From: Brevibacillus reuszeri
GTDB taxonomy: Bacteria; Bacillota; Bacilli; Brevibacillales; Brevibacillaceae
NCBI RefSeq assembly: GCF_002897295.1
Contig: NZ_BEXF01000005.1
Span: forward strand, 124,001 to 188,000
Reading direction: 5' to 3'
DNA length: 64,000 nt
Shown: positions 1 to 9,132 of the stretch, piece after piece
Numbering within the stretch: position 1 is the stretch's first letter
Layout of the letters: the number at the start of each line of letters is the position of its first letter
The notes under the pieces: model-generated
What the model was told of the DNA's origin: nothing
Databases searched by the model: none
Seen by the model: only the letters and a program-made list of their open reading frames with translations
Translations under genes and position numbers: made by a program

Positions 1-1
1 A

Positions 2-385
2 TCCCTTACTGCTGATCCAGTGGAGGAAATCAAGGTAGCTAAGCAAATTCTTCGCAGCCTGGATATTGTCAACAACGATCCTGTAGTTATTGCGTGCCCT
101 TCTTGCGGACGTTGCGCGATCGATTTGATTGGTCTTGCTACGAAAGTAGAGGATGCGATCTCTACTCTGAAAGTGCCACTGAAAGTCGCCGTTATGGGTT
201 GTGCTGTAAATGGCCCTGGTGAAGCACGAGAAGCAGACGTAGGTGTGGCAGGTGGAAACGGGGAAGGCCTTATTTTCCGTAATGGTGAGATTGTTCGGAA
301 GGTAAAGGAAACAGAACTGTTCGAAGAATTAATGAAAGAAATTAACGAAATGGTCGGCGAGCAAAAACCTACTACAGTAGGGTAA
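2..385 (+). CDS. ispG: 4-hydroxy-3-methylbut-2-enyl diphosphate synthase (IspG/GcpE), C-terminal part
   Basis: Only the 3' end is in the window; the frame is open to the left edge, so the GTG at 20 is internal. IspG carries out the penultimate step of the MEP isoprenoid pathway, reducing methylerythritol cyclodiphosphate to HMBPP with a [4Fe-4S] cluster. The cluster-binding C-terminal domain is visible: CPSCGRC gives the C-x2-C pair, and GCAVNGPGE gives the third cysteine and the glutamate ligand. It ends 40 nt before proS with no terminator between, so the two are probably cotranscribed. IspG next to proS is common in Brevibacillus and Paenibacillus-type genomes, whereas B. subtilis has rasP there. 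The assignment is secure; only the truncation limits the entry. Confidence 0.95.
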   Translation, partial: SLTADPVEEIKVAKQILRSLDIVNNDPVVIACPSCGRCAIDLIGLATKVEDAISTLKVPLKVAVMGCAVNGPGEAREADVGVAGGNGEGLIFRNGEIVRKVKETELFEELMKEINEMVGEQKPTTVG

Positions 386-425
386 TGAGCGCCACTTGCT
401 GATGAGGCATAAGGAGGACACGCAC

Positions 426-2174
426 GTGTTGAAGCAAAGTCAAATGTTGATTCCTACCTTGCGAGAAGTACCTGCTGACGCGGAGATTGCCAGCCACAAG
501 CTGCTGCTCCGCGCTGGTATGGCTCGCCAATTGGCTTCCGGGATCTATACGTATTTGCCATTGGCAATCCGCTCGCTGCATAAAATCCAAGCCATTGTGC
601 GTGAAGAAATGAACAACGCGGGAGCCCAGGAGCTTTTGATGCCTGCGATGCAGCCAGCAGAGCTGTGGCACCAAACGGGCCGTTGGGATGTATACGGCCC
701 GGAGCTGGTTCGTCTGCGCGATCGTCATGATCGTCCTTTTGCTTTAGGACCAACTCACGAGGAAGTAATTACGAGCTTGGTGCGTGATGAAATCAACTCT
801 TATAAAAAGCTGCCGATCAATCTGTACCAAATTCAAACCAAATTCCGTGATGAAGTTCGCCCTCGTTTCGGTTTGATTCGTTGCCGCGAATTCATTATGA
901 AAGATGCATACTCGTTTGATACGACACAAGAAGGTCTGGATCGTAATTTCCAAGCAATGTACGATGCCTACACCAATATTTTCACTCGCGTAGGGCTGAA
1001 CTTCCGTGCAGTAGAAGCAGATGCAGGAGCGATTGGTGGTAAAGGTACGTACGAGTTCATGGCATTGTGTGAGATCGGGGAAGATACGATTGCCTACTCC
1101 GAAGATGGCGATTATGCTGCGAATTTGGAAAAGGCAGAGGTTGTTTACAAGCCTTCTGAAAAACCTGCTTCCGAAGCACCAGCACGCGAAAAGCTACATA
1201 CGCCTGGTGTCAGAACCATCGAGCAATTAGTACAAGCCCTGCAAATGGAAGCGAAACATATCATCAAGAGTCTGTTATATCGTGTAGATGACAAGCTCGT
1301 TATGGTTTTGATTCGCGGAGATCATGAGCTCAATGACGTGAAGCTGAAAAATCTGTATGATGCTACCCAAGTTGGTCTGGCGTCGGAAGCTGATATTCTC
1401 GCGGTAACTGGAGCACCAGCTGGGTTTGTTGGACCAGTCGGCATTGATCCGGAAAAAGTGGAAATCATCGCCGATAACTACGTACAAGACGTTTACGATG
1501 GAGTCGCGGGTGCGAATGAAGCAGATTACCACCTGACGCACGTAGTTCCTGGTCGTGACTTTGAAGTATCACGTTATACTGATTTGCGCAACATTACAGA
1601 GGGTGACGAATGCCCTCGTACTGGCAGTACCATCAAATTTGCCCGTGGTGTTGAAGTGGGTCACGTATTCAAGCTGGGAACAAAATACTCCAAAGCGATC
1701 GGTGCTACGTTCTTGGATGAAAATGGCCGCAGTCAACCAATGATCATGGGATGCTACGGTATTGGGGTATCCAGAACGATCGCAGCTGTGATCGAACAGA
1801 ACAACGATGAAAATGGTATCATTTGGCCAGTGGCTGTAGCCCCTTTCCATGTGCATGTGATCCCAGTCAATGTTAAAGTAGAAGAACAGCGTCAAGCAAG
1901 CGAACAAATTACAGAAGCACTTCGTCGTGCAGGCGTAGAAGTACTGTTTGATGATCGACCAGAACGCGCTGGCGTCAAGTTCAAAGATGCTGACCTGATT
2001 GGTCTGCCACTCCGGATTACTGTTTCGGACAAGGCTGCACAAGAAGGTACTGTAGAAGTACGTGTTCGCAAAAACGGGGAAACACAAGATGTTAAACTGG
2101 AAGATCTGGTTACCGAAGTAAAAGCGATGCTGGCACGTGTTGATCGCACAGGAGCAGAACTCTTCGGCAAATAA
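426..2174 (+). CDS. proS: Prolyl-tRNA synthetase
   Basis: Charges tRNA-Pro in the cytoplasm. About 582 residues, the long bacterial-type ProRS with an editing (INS) domain inserted between class II motifs 2 and 3. The N-terminus ([19 protein letters not shown]) is typical. Motif 2 is around [26 protein letters not shown], split here only for description, and motif 3 is near [13 protein letters not shown]. The C-terminal anticodon-binding domain contains [20 protein letters not shown] chose the GTG at 426 because AAGGAGG at 411-417 is 8 nt upstream; TTG at 429 is equally possible. The longest frame (from TTG 396) would run through the ribosome-binding site. It is followed by a clear terminator at 2217-2250. 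Confidence 0.96.
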   Translation: MLKQSQMLIPTLREVPADAEIASHKLLLRAGMARQLASGIYTYLPLAIRSLHKIQAIVREEMNNAGAQELLMPAMQPAELWHQTGRWDVYGPELVRLRDRHDRPFALGPTHEEVITSLVRDEINSYKKLPINLYQIQTKFRDEVRPRFGLIRCREFIMKDAYSFDTTQEGLDRNFQAMYDAYTNIFTRVGLNFRAVEADAGAIGGKGTYEFMALCEIGEDTIAYSEDGDYAANLEKAEVVYKPSEKPASEAPAREKLHTPGVRTIEQLVQALQMEAKHIIKSLLYRVDDKLVMVLIRGDHELNDVKLKNLYDATQVGLASEADILAVTGAPAGFVGPVGIDPEKVEIIADNYVQDVYDGVAGANEADYHLTHVVPGRDFEVSRYTDLRNITEGDECPRTGSTIKFARGVEVGHVFKLGTKYSKAIGATFLDENGRSQPMIMGCYGIGVSRTIAAVIEQNNDENGIIWPVAVAPFHVHVIPVNVKVEEQRQASEQITEALRRAGVEVLFDDRPERAGVKFKDADLIGLPLRITVSDKAAQEGTVEVRVRKNGETQDVKLEDLVTEVKAMLARVDRTGAELFGK

Positions 2175-2216
2175 TATCTAGCAGGAATGTAGAAGGATTT
2201 TGTCGAAATTTACCGG

Positions 2217-2250
2217 GGTACTCCCCTGATCTAAGGGAGTGCCTCTTTTT
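2217..2250 (+). terminator. Rho-independent terminator after proS
   Basis: Nine-base-pair stem GGTACTCCC / GGGAGTGCC (one G-U pair, arms 2217-2225 and 2235-2243) followed by CTCTTTTT. It lies 43 nt after the proS stop codon. Confidence 0.85.
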
Positions 2251-2270
2251 CGTTTCTAGGTAGGGATTTT

Positions 2271-2322
2271 CCGCTAAAAAGCGGAAGTACCTCCATGCGT
2301 AGGCATCGATAGAGGTTTTTTT
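2271..2322 (+). repeat. Repeat element copy 1 (CCGC hairpin plus TCGATAGAGG hairpin)
   Basis: First of three related intergenic sequences in the window. It starts with the hairpin CCGC-TAAAAA-GCGG (2271-2284) and ends with the core TCGATAGAGGTTTT (2306-2319) in a T-run. The second half folds as ACCTC-c-ATGC-gtag-GCAT-cgata-GAGGT followed by seven T, so it could act as a terminator or attenuator before polC (start 2346). Copy 2 lies at 7334-7386 and copy 3 at about 39070-39106. In copies 1 and 2 the distance from CCGC to the core is exactly 35 nt. Function unknown. Confidence 0.6.
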
Positions 2323-2345
2323 ATCTTTGGGAGGGTGGGAAAACC

Positions 2346-5300
2346 GTGGACCGTTTACAAGAGCAAAAACATCGTTTCTCCCTGCTGGTGAAGCAAATGG
2401 ACTTACCAGATGAGTGGGTGGAGCGTTTTTTTCTTGATGGGCAAATCGACAAGCTGGAGCTTTACAAGCAAAACAAAGAGTGGGTTTTTCACTTCACGCT
2501 GCAAAGATTAGTTCCAGCTGATGTCTTTGCAGCATTTAACATGCGACTGACACAAACCTTTTCACATCTAGCCAAGGTCGATGCTCATTATCGGTACCTG
2601 CAAAAGCCGCAGCTGGATCTGGTTGTGAATGAATATTGGGATCTTTTGGTTGCGGGGCTGGAGCCAAGCTTGAACTCTTTGGCAGTTACCCTTCGTTCCG
2701 CTCGAAAACAGGTCGACCAGAATGAAGTGAAAGTCTACCTGCCAACGGAGATGACAGTAGAAGTAGCAAAGCGAAAAAGAGCTGACAATGAATTGATCGC
2801 TGCCTTTCAAAAAGCGACGGATTGTACGATGCGTTTTTCGTTCCATGGTGAAGAAAGCGACGAAGCGTACAAGGCATTCGTAGAGCAGCGGGCTGAGGAA
2901 GAACGAGCACTGGTGGAAGTTGTAATGACTACAGCGCAGCAGGACAGCAAGGGCTCAGATAAAGCCGAAGCAATCACAACACTCATGATGGGCTACGAAA
3001 TCAAAGACGCTCCTATTCCGATTATTGAAATTCAGGAAGAGGAACGCCGTGTTGTTATCCAAGGTACCGTGTTCAATGTAGAAGTGAAGGAGCTGCGTAG
3101 CGGACGTCATCTGCTCACGTTCAACATAACAGATTACACAGACTCTCTGACTGTAAAGATGTTCTCACGTGACAAGGAAGACGTCAAAATGCTGGAAGCC
3201 CTCAAGGATGGAATGTGGGTAAAAGCGCGCGGTAGTGTCCAACACGATACGTTTATTCGTGAATTGGTCATGAACGCAAACGATCTCAATCAAATCGAGC
3301 AGCAAGTCGTACGCAAGGATACAGCCGAAGAAAAACGGGTAGAGCTCCATTGCCATACTCCGATGAGTGCGCTGGACGCGGTTGCCTCGGTAAAATCGCT
3401 TGTCTCTACTGCAGCAAAATGGGGTCACAAGGCAATTGCTGTCACCGACCATGGAGTTGTACAGGCATTCCCAGAAGCGTATTCTGTGGCGAAGAAGAAT
3501 AATATCAAGTGCATTCTTGGGATGGAAGCGTACGTCATTGAGGACGGCATTGATGTCGTCTACAATTTGAATGCCGAAAACAATTATGCGATTGATGAAA
3601 ATACTGAATATGTTGTATTCGATACAGAGACGACTGGTCTGAACGCCGCTGAGCATACGATTATCGAGGTAGCAGCCGTTAAGATGAAGGGCGCAGAAAT
3701 TGTCGACCAATGGACAGAGCTGATCGATCCACAACTGGAGATTGGTCCCAAGACAACTGAGATTACGGGTATTACGAATGAAATGCTGCGGGGACAAGAA
3801 ACGCTGGATGTCGTTCTGCGCAAGTTTAAAGAGTTTACGGGTGATGCCGTTCTTGTCGCGCATAATGCGGAATTCGATAAAGCTTTTATCAATGCATGTG
3901 CCAAAAGAATCGGAATGGAACCTTGGAATAATGCCTTTTTGGACACATTGCCTTTAGCTCGCATGATGTACAAGGGCATGCGCAACTATCGATTAGGGAC
4001 ACTTGCGAAGAAGTTTAACGTGGAGCTGATTAATGCTCACCGAGCCTTGGACGATACTGTCGCGCTGGCTCACGTCTTCCAGCAAATGCTGAAGGATATC
4101 AAAGAAGCGCAGATCAAAACGATGGCAGAGCTTAACGAGAGAAGTAATGCAGAAGCGGACTACAAAAGTGGACGACCTTTCCACGCTACGATTTTGGTCC
4201 AAAACAAAGAAGGCTTGAAAAATCTGTACAAGCTGGTAAGTCGTTCACATGTGGAAACCTTTTATCGCTGGCCCCGCATTCAGCGAAGTCAGCTGATCAA
4301 GTATCGGGAAGGGCTGTTAATTGGAACTGCCTGCAAAGATGGCGAGTTGATGCAAGCGATTTTGCGCGGTAAATCTATCGACGAACTGAAAGAAGTGGCT
4401 GCATTTTATGACTATCTGGAAATACAGCCAGTCGCGCAGTACTCGCCGCTTTTACGTAATGAAGAGATTCCTTCATTGGAAACGATGAAAGGCTACCATA
4501 AAATGATTGTGGATATGGGAAAAGAACTGGACAAGCTGGTCGTTGCGACTGGTGATGTACACTTCCTTAATCCGCAGGATGAAATTTTCCGTGACGTCTT
4601 CTTGCTTTCAAAAGGGGACCCTGTAGCCGGGAACCAACCGCCCCTTTACCTACACACGACAGATGAAATGCTGGAGTCGTTTTCATTCCTGGGAGAAGAG
4701 CTGGCACATGAAATCGTCGTAAAAAATACGAACGCCATCGCTGACATGATCGAAGATGTCAGTCCGATTCCAGACAAGCTGTACACACCAATCATCGAAG
4801 GTGCCGATGACGAGCTAAGGCAAATGTGCTATGACAAGGCTCGACATCTTTATGGTGATCCTTTGCCTGAAATTGTAGAGAGCCGTTTGGAAAAAGAGCT
4901 GACAAGTATTATCAAGCACGGCTTCGGCGTTATTTACCTGATTTCACAGCGGCTCGTAACAAAATCCCTGAATGATGGTTATCTCGTAGGATCACGGGGT
5001 TCCGTTGGCTCGTCCTTCGTTGCAACGATGTCCGAAATTACCGAGGTAAACCCGTTGCCACCACATTATCGGTGCCCGAATTGCAAGCATAACGAATTCA
5101 TCACGGACGGCTCGATCGCTTCGGGATTTGACTTGCCTGATAAAGAATGTCCTTCGTGCGGTACTAGCTATGCGAAGGATGGGCAGGATATCCCATTCGA
5201 AACGTTCCTTGGATTTAAAGGGGATAAAGTTCCCGATATCGACTTGAACTTCTCTGGTGACTATCAGCCGAGAGCACATAAATATACCCAAGAGTTGTTC

Positions 5301-6653
5301 GGTGTCGACTACGTCTATCGCGCTGGAACAATTGGTACGGTAGCTGAGAAGACAGCTTACGGTTATGTTCGCAAATATGCGGATGAGCGCGGAATGACGC
5401 TGCGCAATGCGGAGATATCGCGGATTGTAAATGGCTGCACTGGTGTGAAAAGAACGACAGGGCAGCATCCGGGGGGAATTATTGTTGTTCCTTCCTACAT
5501 GGAAATTGAAGATTTTTGTCCAATCCAGTTTCCAGCAGACGACAATGAATCAGAATGGCGCACGACACATTTCGACTTTCACTCCATTCACGATAATTTG
5601 TTGAAGCTCGATATTCTCGGTCACGACGATCCGACCGTTATCCGCATGCTTCAGGACTTGACCGGCATGGACCCGAAAACCATTCCGCTCGATGACAAAA
5701 AGACGATGTCCATTTTCAGTACAACCGAGGCGCTCGGCGTGACACCTGAGCAAATCGGAACCAATATGGGAACGCTGGGGATTCCGGAGTTCGGTACCAA
5801 ATTCGTTCGTCAAATGCTAGAGGATACAAAGCCTACAACGTTTGCGGAGCTTGTTCAGATTTCTGGTCTGTCCCACGGTACTGACGTATGGCTTAACAAT
5901 GCACAAGACTTGATTCGTAACGGAACTTGCAAGCTGCCTGAAGTAATTGGTTGTCGTGACGATATCATGGTGTACTTGATTTACAAAGGTCTCGATCCGT
6001 CTCGTGCTTTCAAAATCATGGAGTCGGTTCGTAAAGGGAAGGGCGTTCCGGAAGAGGATCAGGAAGAAATGCGTAATAACAACGTGCCGGATTGGTACAT
6101 CCAGTCCTGCCAGCGGATTAAATACATGTTCCCGAAAGCCCACGCCACTGCTTACGTGATGATGGCTGTTCGGATTGCATATTTCAAAGTGCATCGTCCG
6201 CTTGAATTTTACGCTACGTATTTTACTGTTCGCGCCGATGACTTCGACATTCCACTCATGGTAAAAGGTTCAGCAGCCATCAAACAGAAAATCGAGGAGA
6301 TCGAAGGTAAAGGTCACGACGCACAACCAAAGGAGAAAGCGTTGCTCACTGTTTTGGAGATGGCGCTGGAGATGGTCGAGCGTGGCTTCCGCTTTGCCAA
6401 TGTAGACTTGTATGCATCTGATGCTACACGTTTCTTAATTGACGGGGATTCCCTGATCGCTCCTTTCAATGCACTGCCTGGACTCGGGACAAACGCCGCG
6501 ATCAGCATAGTGAATGCGAGAAAAGAAGGCGAGTTCCTCTCCAAGGAGGATCTTTTGTCACGTTCCCGGATTTCCAAGACGATTTTGGAGTATTTAGAGG
6601 AGCAGGGCGCTTTGAAAGGATTGCCAGAGTCCAATCAGCTATCCTTGTTCTGA
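2346..6653 (+). CDS. polC: DNA polymerase III alpha subunit, PolC type
   Basis: Main replicative polymerase of low-GC Gram-positives, with its own proofreading exonuclease. At 1435 residues it matches the family (B. subtilis about 1437). Domains in order: N-terminal region; OB fold (about 220-320); PHP domain starting at VELHCHTPMSALDAVAS (about 335), split by the inserted DEDD exonuclease with VFDTETTGL (about 422) and later HNAEFD; the polymerase core with a zinc module (CPNC ... CPSCG, about 910-945) and the catalytic aspartates in PDIDLNFSGDY (about 970); then HTH and C-terminal domains. The start is GTG 2346, preceded by GGGAGGGTGGG. It stands alone between the proS terminator with repeat copy 1 and the rimP promoter. 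Confidence 0.97.
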   Translation: MDRLQEQKHRFSLLVKQMDLPDEWVERFFLDGQIDKLELYKQNKEWVFHFTLQRLVPADVFAAFNMRLTQTFSHLAKVDAHYRYLQKPQLDLVVNEYWDLLVAGLEPSLNSLAVTLRSARKQVDQNEVKVYLPTEMTVEVAKRKRADNELIAAFQKATDCTMRFSFHGEESDEAYKAFVEQRAEEERALVEVVMTTAQQDSKGSDKAEAITTLMMGYEIKDAPIPIIEIQEEERRVVIQGTVFNVEVKELRSGRHLLTFNITDYTDSLTVKMFSRDKEDVKMLEALKDGMWVKARGSVQHDTFIRELVMNANDLNQIEQQVVRKDTAEEKRVELHCHTPMSALDAVASVKSLVSTAAKWGHKAIAVTDHGVVQAFPEAYSVAKKNNIKCILGMEAYVIEDGIDVVYNLNAENNYAIDENTEYVVFDTETTGLNAAEHTIIEVAAVKMKGAEIVDQWTELIDPQLEIGPKTTEITGITNEMLRGQETLDVVLRKFKEFTGDAVLVAHNAEFDKAFINACAKRIGMEPWNNAFLDTLPLARMMYKGMRNYRLGTLAKKFNVELINAHRALDDTVALAHVFQQMLKDIKEAQIKTMAELNERSNAEADYKSGRPFHATILVQNKEGLKNLYKLVSRSHVETFYRWPRIQRSQLIKYREGLLIGTACKDGELMQAILRGKSIDELKEVAAFYDYLEIQPVAQYSPLLRNEEIPSLETMKGYHKMIVDMGKELDKLVVATGDVHFLNPQDEIFRDVFLLSKGDPVAGNQPPLYLHTTDEMLESFSFLGEELAHEIVVKNTNAIADMIEDVSPIPDKLYTPIIEGADDELRQMCYDKARHLYGDPLPEIVESRLEKELTSIIKHGFGVIYLISQRLVTKSLNDGYLVGSRGSVGSSFVATMSEITEVNPLPPHYRCPNCKHNEFITDGSIASGFDLPDKECPSCGTSYAKDGQDIPFETFLGFKGDKVPDIDLNFSGDYQPRAHKYTQELFGVDYVYRAGTIGTVAEKTAYGYVRKYADERGMTLRNAEISRIVNGCTGVKRTTGQHPGGIIVVPSYMEIEDFCPIQFPADDNESEWRTTHFDFHSIHDNLLKLDILGHDDPTVIRMLQDLTGMDPKTIPLDDKKTMSIFSTTEALGVTPEQIGTNMGTLGIPEFGTKFVRQMLEDTKPTTFAELVQISGLSHGTDVWLNNAQDLIRNGTCKLPEVIGCRDDIMVYLIYKGLDPSRAFKIMESVRKGKGVPEEDQEEMRNNNVPDWYIQSCQRIKYMFPKAHATAYVMMAVRIAYFKVHRPLEFYATYFTVRADDFDIPLMVKGSAAIKQKIEEIEGKGHDAQPKEKALLTVLEMALEMVERGFRFANVDLYASDATRFLIDGDSLIAPFNALPGLGTNAAISIVNARKEGEFLSKEDLLSRSRISKTILEYLEEQGALKGLPESNQLSLF

Positions 6654-6686
6654 TGCGGGTTCTGGAAGCGTGCAACCATCCAAAGG

Positions 6687-6715
6687 TTGTCAGCGGAGGG
6701 CTGTTATGCTATAAT
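6687..6715 (+). promoter_or_regulatory. Sigma-A promoter with extended -10, rimP-nusA-infB operon
   Basis: TTGTCA (6687-6692), 17-nt spacer, TATAAT (6710-6715) preceded by TGC, i.e. an extended -10. Transcription would start near 6722, about 100 nt before rimP, and drive the operon through at least ribF. Confidence 0.85.
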
Positions 6716-6753
6716 TTTTTTGGAAATACTGGTTTTATACGCATGGCAGATCG

Positions 6754-6780
6754 AGAGTGGGGAAACCCACTCTTTCTTTC
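6754..6780 (+). terminator. Leader hairpin with GAAA loop, possible attenuator before rimP
   Basis: Perfect 8-bp stem AGAGTGGG / CCCACTCT (6754-6761 and 6766-6773) closed by a GAAA tetraloop and followed by TTCTTTC. It lies between the promoter at 6687 and rimP, so it can only be a leader structure: a weak terminator (the T-run is interrupted) or an mRNA-stabilising hairpin. Confidence 0.55.
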
Positions 6781-6820
6781 TGGCTACACCTCATGGTTCA
6801 AACGATAAGGAGGTACTTGC

Positions 6821-7279
6821 TTGAGCAAGGTAACGGACATCGTCACCGAACTGGTCACGCCCATTGTTGACGAATTGGGTCTGGAACTGGTTGACATCGA
6901 GTACAAAAAGGAAGGCAGCAACTGGTTTCTGCGCGTGTTTATCGACAATGAAACTGGCAACATCGATATTGATGACTGCGGCCTTGTCAGCGAGAAGCTG
7001 AGCCAAAAACTAGACGAAGTAGATCCGATTCCTACTGCGTACTTCTTGGAAGTATCGTCTCCGGGTGCAGAGCGCCCGTTGCGCAAGGATAAGGATTTTA
7101 CAAAGGCTGTCGGCAGGCACGTACACATTACAACCAAAGAGCCGATAGAAGGAGCTAGCGTGTTCGAGGGCGAACTGATATCCTTCGAGGACGGCAAATT
7201 GACTGTAAAAGAACCAAAGAAAACGTATGTCATTTCCCTCGAGCAAATTGACACAGCCCGCATGGCAATCGTTTTTTAA
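6821..7279 (+). CDS. rimP: Ribosome maturation factor RimP
   Basis: Assists maturation of the 30S subunit. 152 residues, usual length for the family (ylxS in B. subtilis), first gene of the nusA-infB operon in nearly all bacteria. The N-terminal domain carries [17 protein letters not shown] and the [15 protein letters not shown] segment typical of RimP, followed by the Sm-like C-terminal domain. The start is TTG 6821 with AAGGAGG at 6809-6815, 5 nt upstream. It is separated from nusA by 150 nt containing nested inverted repeats and repeat copy 2, an unusual gap for this operon. Confidence 0.95.
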   Translation: MSKVTDIVTELVTPIVDELGLELVDIEYKKEGSNWFLRVFIDNETGNIDIDDCGLVSEKLSQKLDEVDPIPTAYFLEVSSPGAERPLRKDKDFTKAVGRHVHITTKEPIEGASVFEGELISFEDGKLTVKEPKKTYVISLEQIDTARMAIVF

Positions 7280-7281
7280 CC

Positions 7282-7319
7282 GTATCGGAAACAGATAAGC
7301 ATCTGGTTAGAACCGATAC
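7282..7319 (+). repeat. Nested inverted repeat between rimP and nusA
   Basis: Outer stem GTATCGG / CCGATAC (7282-7288 and 7313-7319) encloses an inner hairpin CAGAT-AAGC-ATCTG (7292-7305). It starts 3 nt after the rimP stop codon and is followed 15 nt later by repeat copy 2. No T-run follows it directly, so it is a structure rather than a terminator. Confidence 0.6.
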
Positions 7320-7333
7320 ACAAGACTCACTTT

Positions 7334-7386
7334 CCGCTAAAAAGCGGACGCTCATTCATGAGCAGGCCTCGATAGAGGTTTTCTTT
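7334..7386 (+). repeat. Repeat element copy 2 (before nusA)
   Basis: The same CCGCTAAAAAGCGG hairpin (7334-7347) as copy 1, identical over 14 nt, then GCTCATTCATGAGC (7350-7363, a stem GCTCAT/ATGAGC with a short loop), then CCTC-GATA-GAGG and TTTTCTTTT. The core TCGATAGAGGTTTT is at 7369-7382, 35 nt from the start of the first hairpin, exactly as in copy 1. nusA begins 44 nt further on. A terminator-like end inside an essential operon suggests conditional read-through. Confidence 0.6.
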
Positions 7387-7429
7387 TAGTCTAGGCCGGT
7401 GGTATGTAAAGGAGGAGGCAACGAAAGTC

Positions 7430-8521
7430 ATGAACGGCGATTTTATCGAGGCTTTAGAAGCCATTGAGAGAGAGAAAGGCATCACCAAAGACGTACTGAT
7501 CGAGGCCATCGAAGCGGCTCTTATCTCAGGATACAAACGTAACTTCAACTCGGCCCAAAATGTGCGGGTGGATGTAAATCGTCATTCTGGTATGGTACGC
7601 GTGTACGCACGGAAAAACGTAGTAGAGGAAGTACTTGATCCAAGGCTCGAGATTTCTCAAGATGCAGCGCAGGAGATTGATCCTAACTTCCGTTTAGATG
7701 ATATCGTGGAAATCGAAGTAACACCTCGTGACTTCGGACGTATTGCCGCCCAAACAGCGAAGCAAGTCGTTACCCAACGCATTCGTGAAGCGGAGCGCGG
7801 ATTGATCTACAGTGAGTTCATCGAGCGTGAAGACGATATCGTGACCGGGGTCGTTCAGCGTATGGATGCTCGCAACTACTACATTGATTTGGGCAAGGCA
7901 GAAGCAGTCATGCCGATCACTGAAAAAATGCCTTCCGAAGAATTCAAATCACAAGACCGTGTGAAGGCATATATCATCAAGGTAGAAAAAACCACAAAGG
8001 GACCGCAAATTGTCGTATCCCGTACCCATCCAGGACTTTTGAAGCGCCTCTTTGAATTAGAAGTGCCAGAAATCTACGATGGCGTGGTAGAAATCAAATC
8101 GGTTGCTCGCGAAGCCGGAGACCGTTCGAAAATTGCGGTTCATTCGATCAATGAGGATGTAGATCCTGTAGGTGCATGTGTAGGTCCAAAAGGAATGCGT
8201 GTACAAACAATCGTCACCGAGCTAAAAGGTGAGAAGATCGACATCGTACGCTGGTCTGAAGATCCGGCAGAATATGTAGCGAATGCACTTAGCCCTGCAA
8301 AGGTCCTTCATGTAGAAGTAAATGCGAGTGAAAAAGTGACGCGTGTCATCGTGCCGGATTATCAACTGTCCTTGGCAATTGGCAAACGCGGTCAAAACGC
8401 TCGTCTGGCTGCCAAGCTGACTGGCTGGAAGATTGATATCAAGAGCGAGTCTCAGGCAGATCAAGAAGGCATCGCCTATCCAAAGGCTGTAGAGGGCGAT
8501 GAAGGGGCGGACAACGAATAA
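7430..8521 (+). CDS. nusA: Transcription termination/antitermination factor NusA
   Basis: Binds RNA polymerase and modulates pausing, intrinsic termination and antitermination. 363 residues, the short Gram-positive form without the C-terminal acidic repeats of E. coli. Order: N-terminal RNAP-binding domain, S1 domain (about 130-200, GVVQRMDARNYYIDLGKAEA), then two KH domains with VGPKGMRVQTIV and AIGKRGQNARLAAKL. The ATG is preceded by AAAGGAGGAGG. It follows the structured rimP-nusA gap and is separated from rnpM by only 2 nt. In other bacteria NusA controls its own operon, so the terminator-like element directly upstream is a plausible target; that is inference. Confidence 0.97.
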   Translation: MNGDFIEALEAIEREKGITKDVLIEAIEAALISGYKRNFNSAQNVRVDVNRHSGMVRVYARKNVVEEVLDPRLEISQDAAQEIDPNFRLDDIVEIEVTPRDFGRIAAQTAKQVVTQRIREAERGLIYSEFIEREDDIVTGVVQRMDARNYYIDLGKAEAVMPITEKMPSEEFKSQDRVKAYIIKVEKTTKGPQIVVSRTHPGLLKRLFELEVPEIYDGVVEIKSVAREAGDRSKIAVHSINEDVDPVGACVGPKGMRVQTIVTELKGEKIDIVRWSEDPAEYVANALSPAKVLHVEVNASEKVTRVIVPDYQLSLAIGKRGQNARLAAKLTGWKIDIKSESQADQEGIAYPKAVEGDEGADNE

Positions 8522-8523
8522 TC

Positions 8524-8814
8524 ATGAAGCAAAAAAAAATCCCTTTGCGTAAATGCATTGTTTGCCAAGGAATGTTCCCAAAAAAGGAATTAATCCGCGT
8601 GGTCCGGACGCCAGACGAAGAGATCGTCATTGATCTGACGGGAAAGGCGGCAGGACGCGGTACCTATGTGTGTCGGCAGGATAGCTGTCTGAAGCCGGAT
8701 ACGTTCGCATCGGGAAAATGGAAAAAAGTGCTGGAACGTGCCCTCAATATGTCCATCTCCCAAGAGAAATATGATGCCTTCCGGGACAAATGGCTGGAGA
8801 TGATGGGACAATGA
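8524..8814 (+). CDS. rnpM: RNase P modulator RnpM (YlxR family)
   Basis: 96 residues. YlxR-family signature: KCIVCQGMFPKKELIRVVR near the N-terminus, then GRGTYVCRQDSC with DUF448-type spacing. B. subtilis YlxR has been reported to bind the RNase P RNA and was renamed RnpM. It lies between nusA and ylxQ, its conserved place, and overlaps ylxQ by 4 nt (ATGA), which implies translational coupling. The two Cys pairs suggest metal binding in some homologues, but this is not certain here. Confidence 0.9.
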   Translation: MKQKKIPLRKCIVCQGMFPKKELIRVVRTPDEEIVIDLTGKAAGRGTYVCRQDSCLKPDTFASGKWKKVLERALNMSISQEKYDAFRDKWLEMMGQ

Positions 8815-9110
8815 TCCCTAAAGCAGCTCAATTACTCGGATTGGCTATGCGAGCGAGAAAGGTCGTTACTGGAGAAGAACAAGTCATCACAGCTGTTCGG
8901 AACGGTCAGGCTCATCTCGTATTGCTCGCAGGCGATGCATCTGAGAATACCGCTAAAAAAGTAAAGGATAAATGTTCCTATTACGGTGTTTCGTGTGTAA
9001 CCACTGGCGACCGACATTCACTGGGACACGCAATCGGAAAAGATGGGCGCGTTACTGTGGCGGTAACCGATGGGAAATTGGCCGAAAGCATTCAGCGTCT
9101 GCTCACCTAA
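8811..9110 (+). CDS. ylxQ: L7Ae-family RNA-binding protein YlxQ
   Basis: 99 residues, ribosomal protein L7Ae/L30e/S12e fold, which usually binds kink-turn RNA. The segment [26 protein letters not shown] followed by [16 protein letters not shown] (described in two parts) is the family signature. I chose ATG 8811, which overlaps the rnpM stop, with GGAG at 8796; the longer frame from 8790 adds MAGDDGT without support. Conserved nusA-rnpM-ylxQ-infB cluster. The cellular role of YlxQ in Bacillales is still poorly defined. Confidence 0.9.
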   Translation: MIPKAAQLLGLAMRARKVVTGEEQVITAVRNGQAHLVLLAGDASENTAKKVKDKCSYYGVSCVTTGDRHSLGHAIGKDGRVTVAVTDGKLAESIQRLLT

Positions 9111-9132
9111 CTTTCGAAAGGGTGAAGATCTA

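Noticed and set aside
372..728. Minus-strand open frames inside proS
   Set aside because: They lie within a fully supported plus-strand gene, with no ribosome-binding site and no recognisable protein pattern. The same holds for similar antisense frames through the window, for example in infB, pnp, the helicase and korA.
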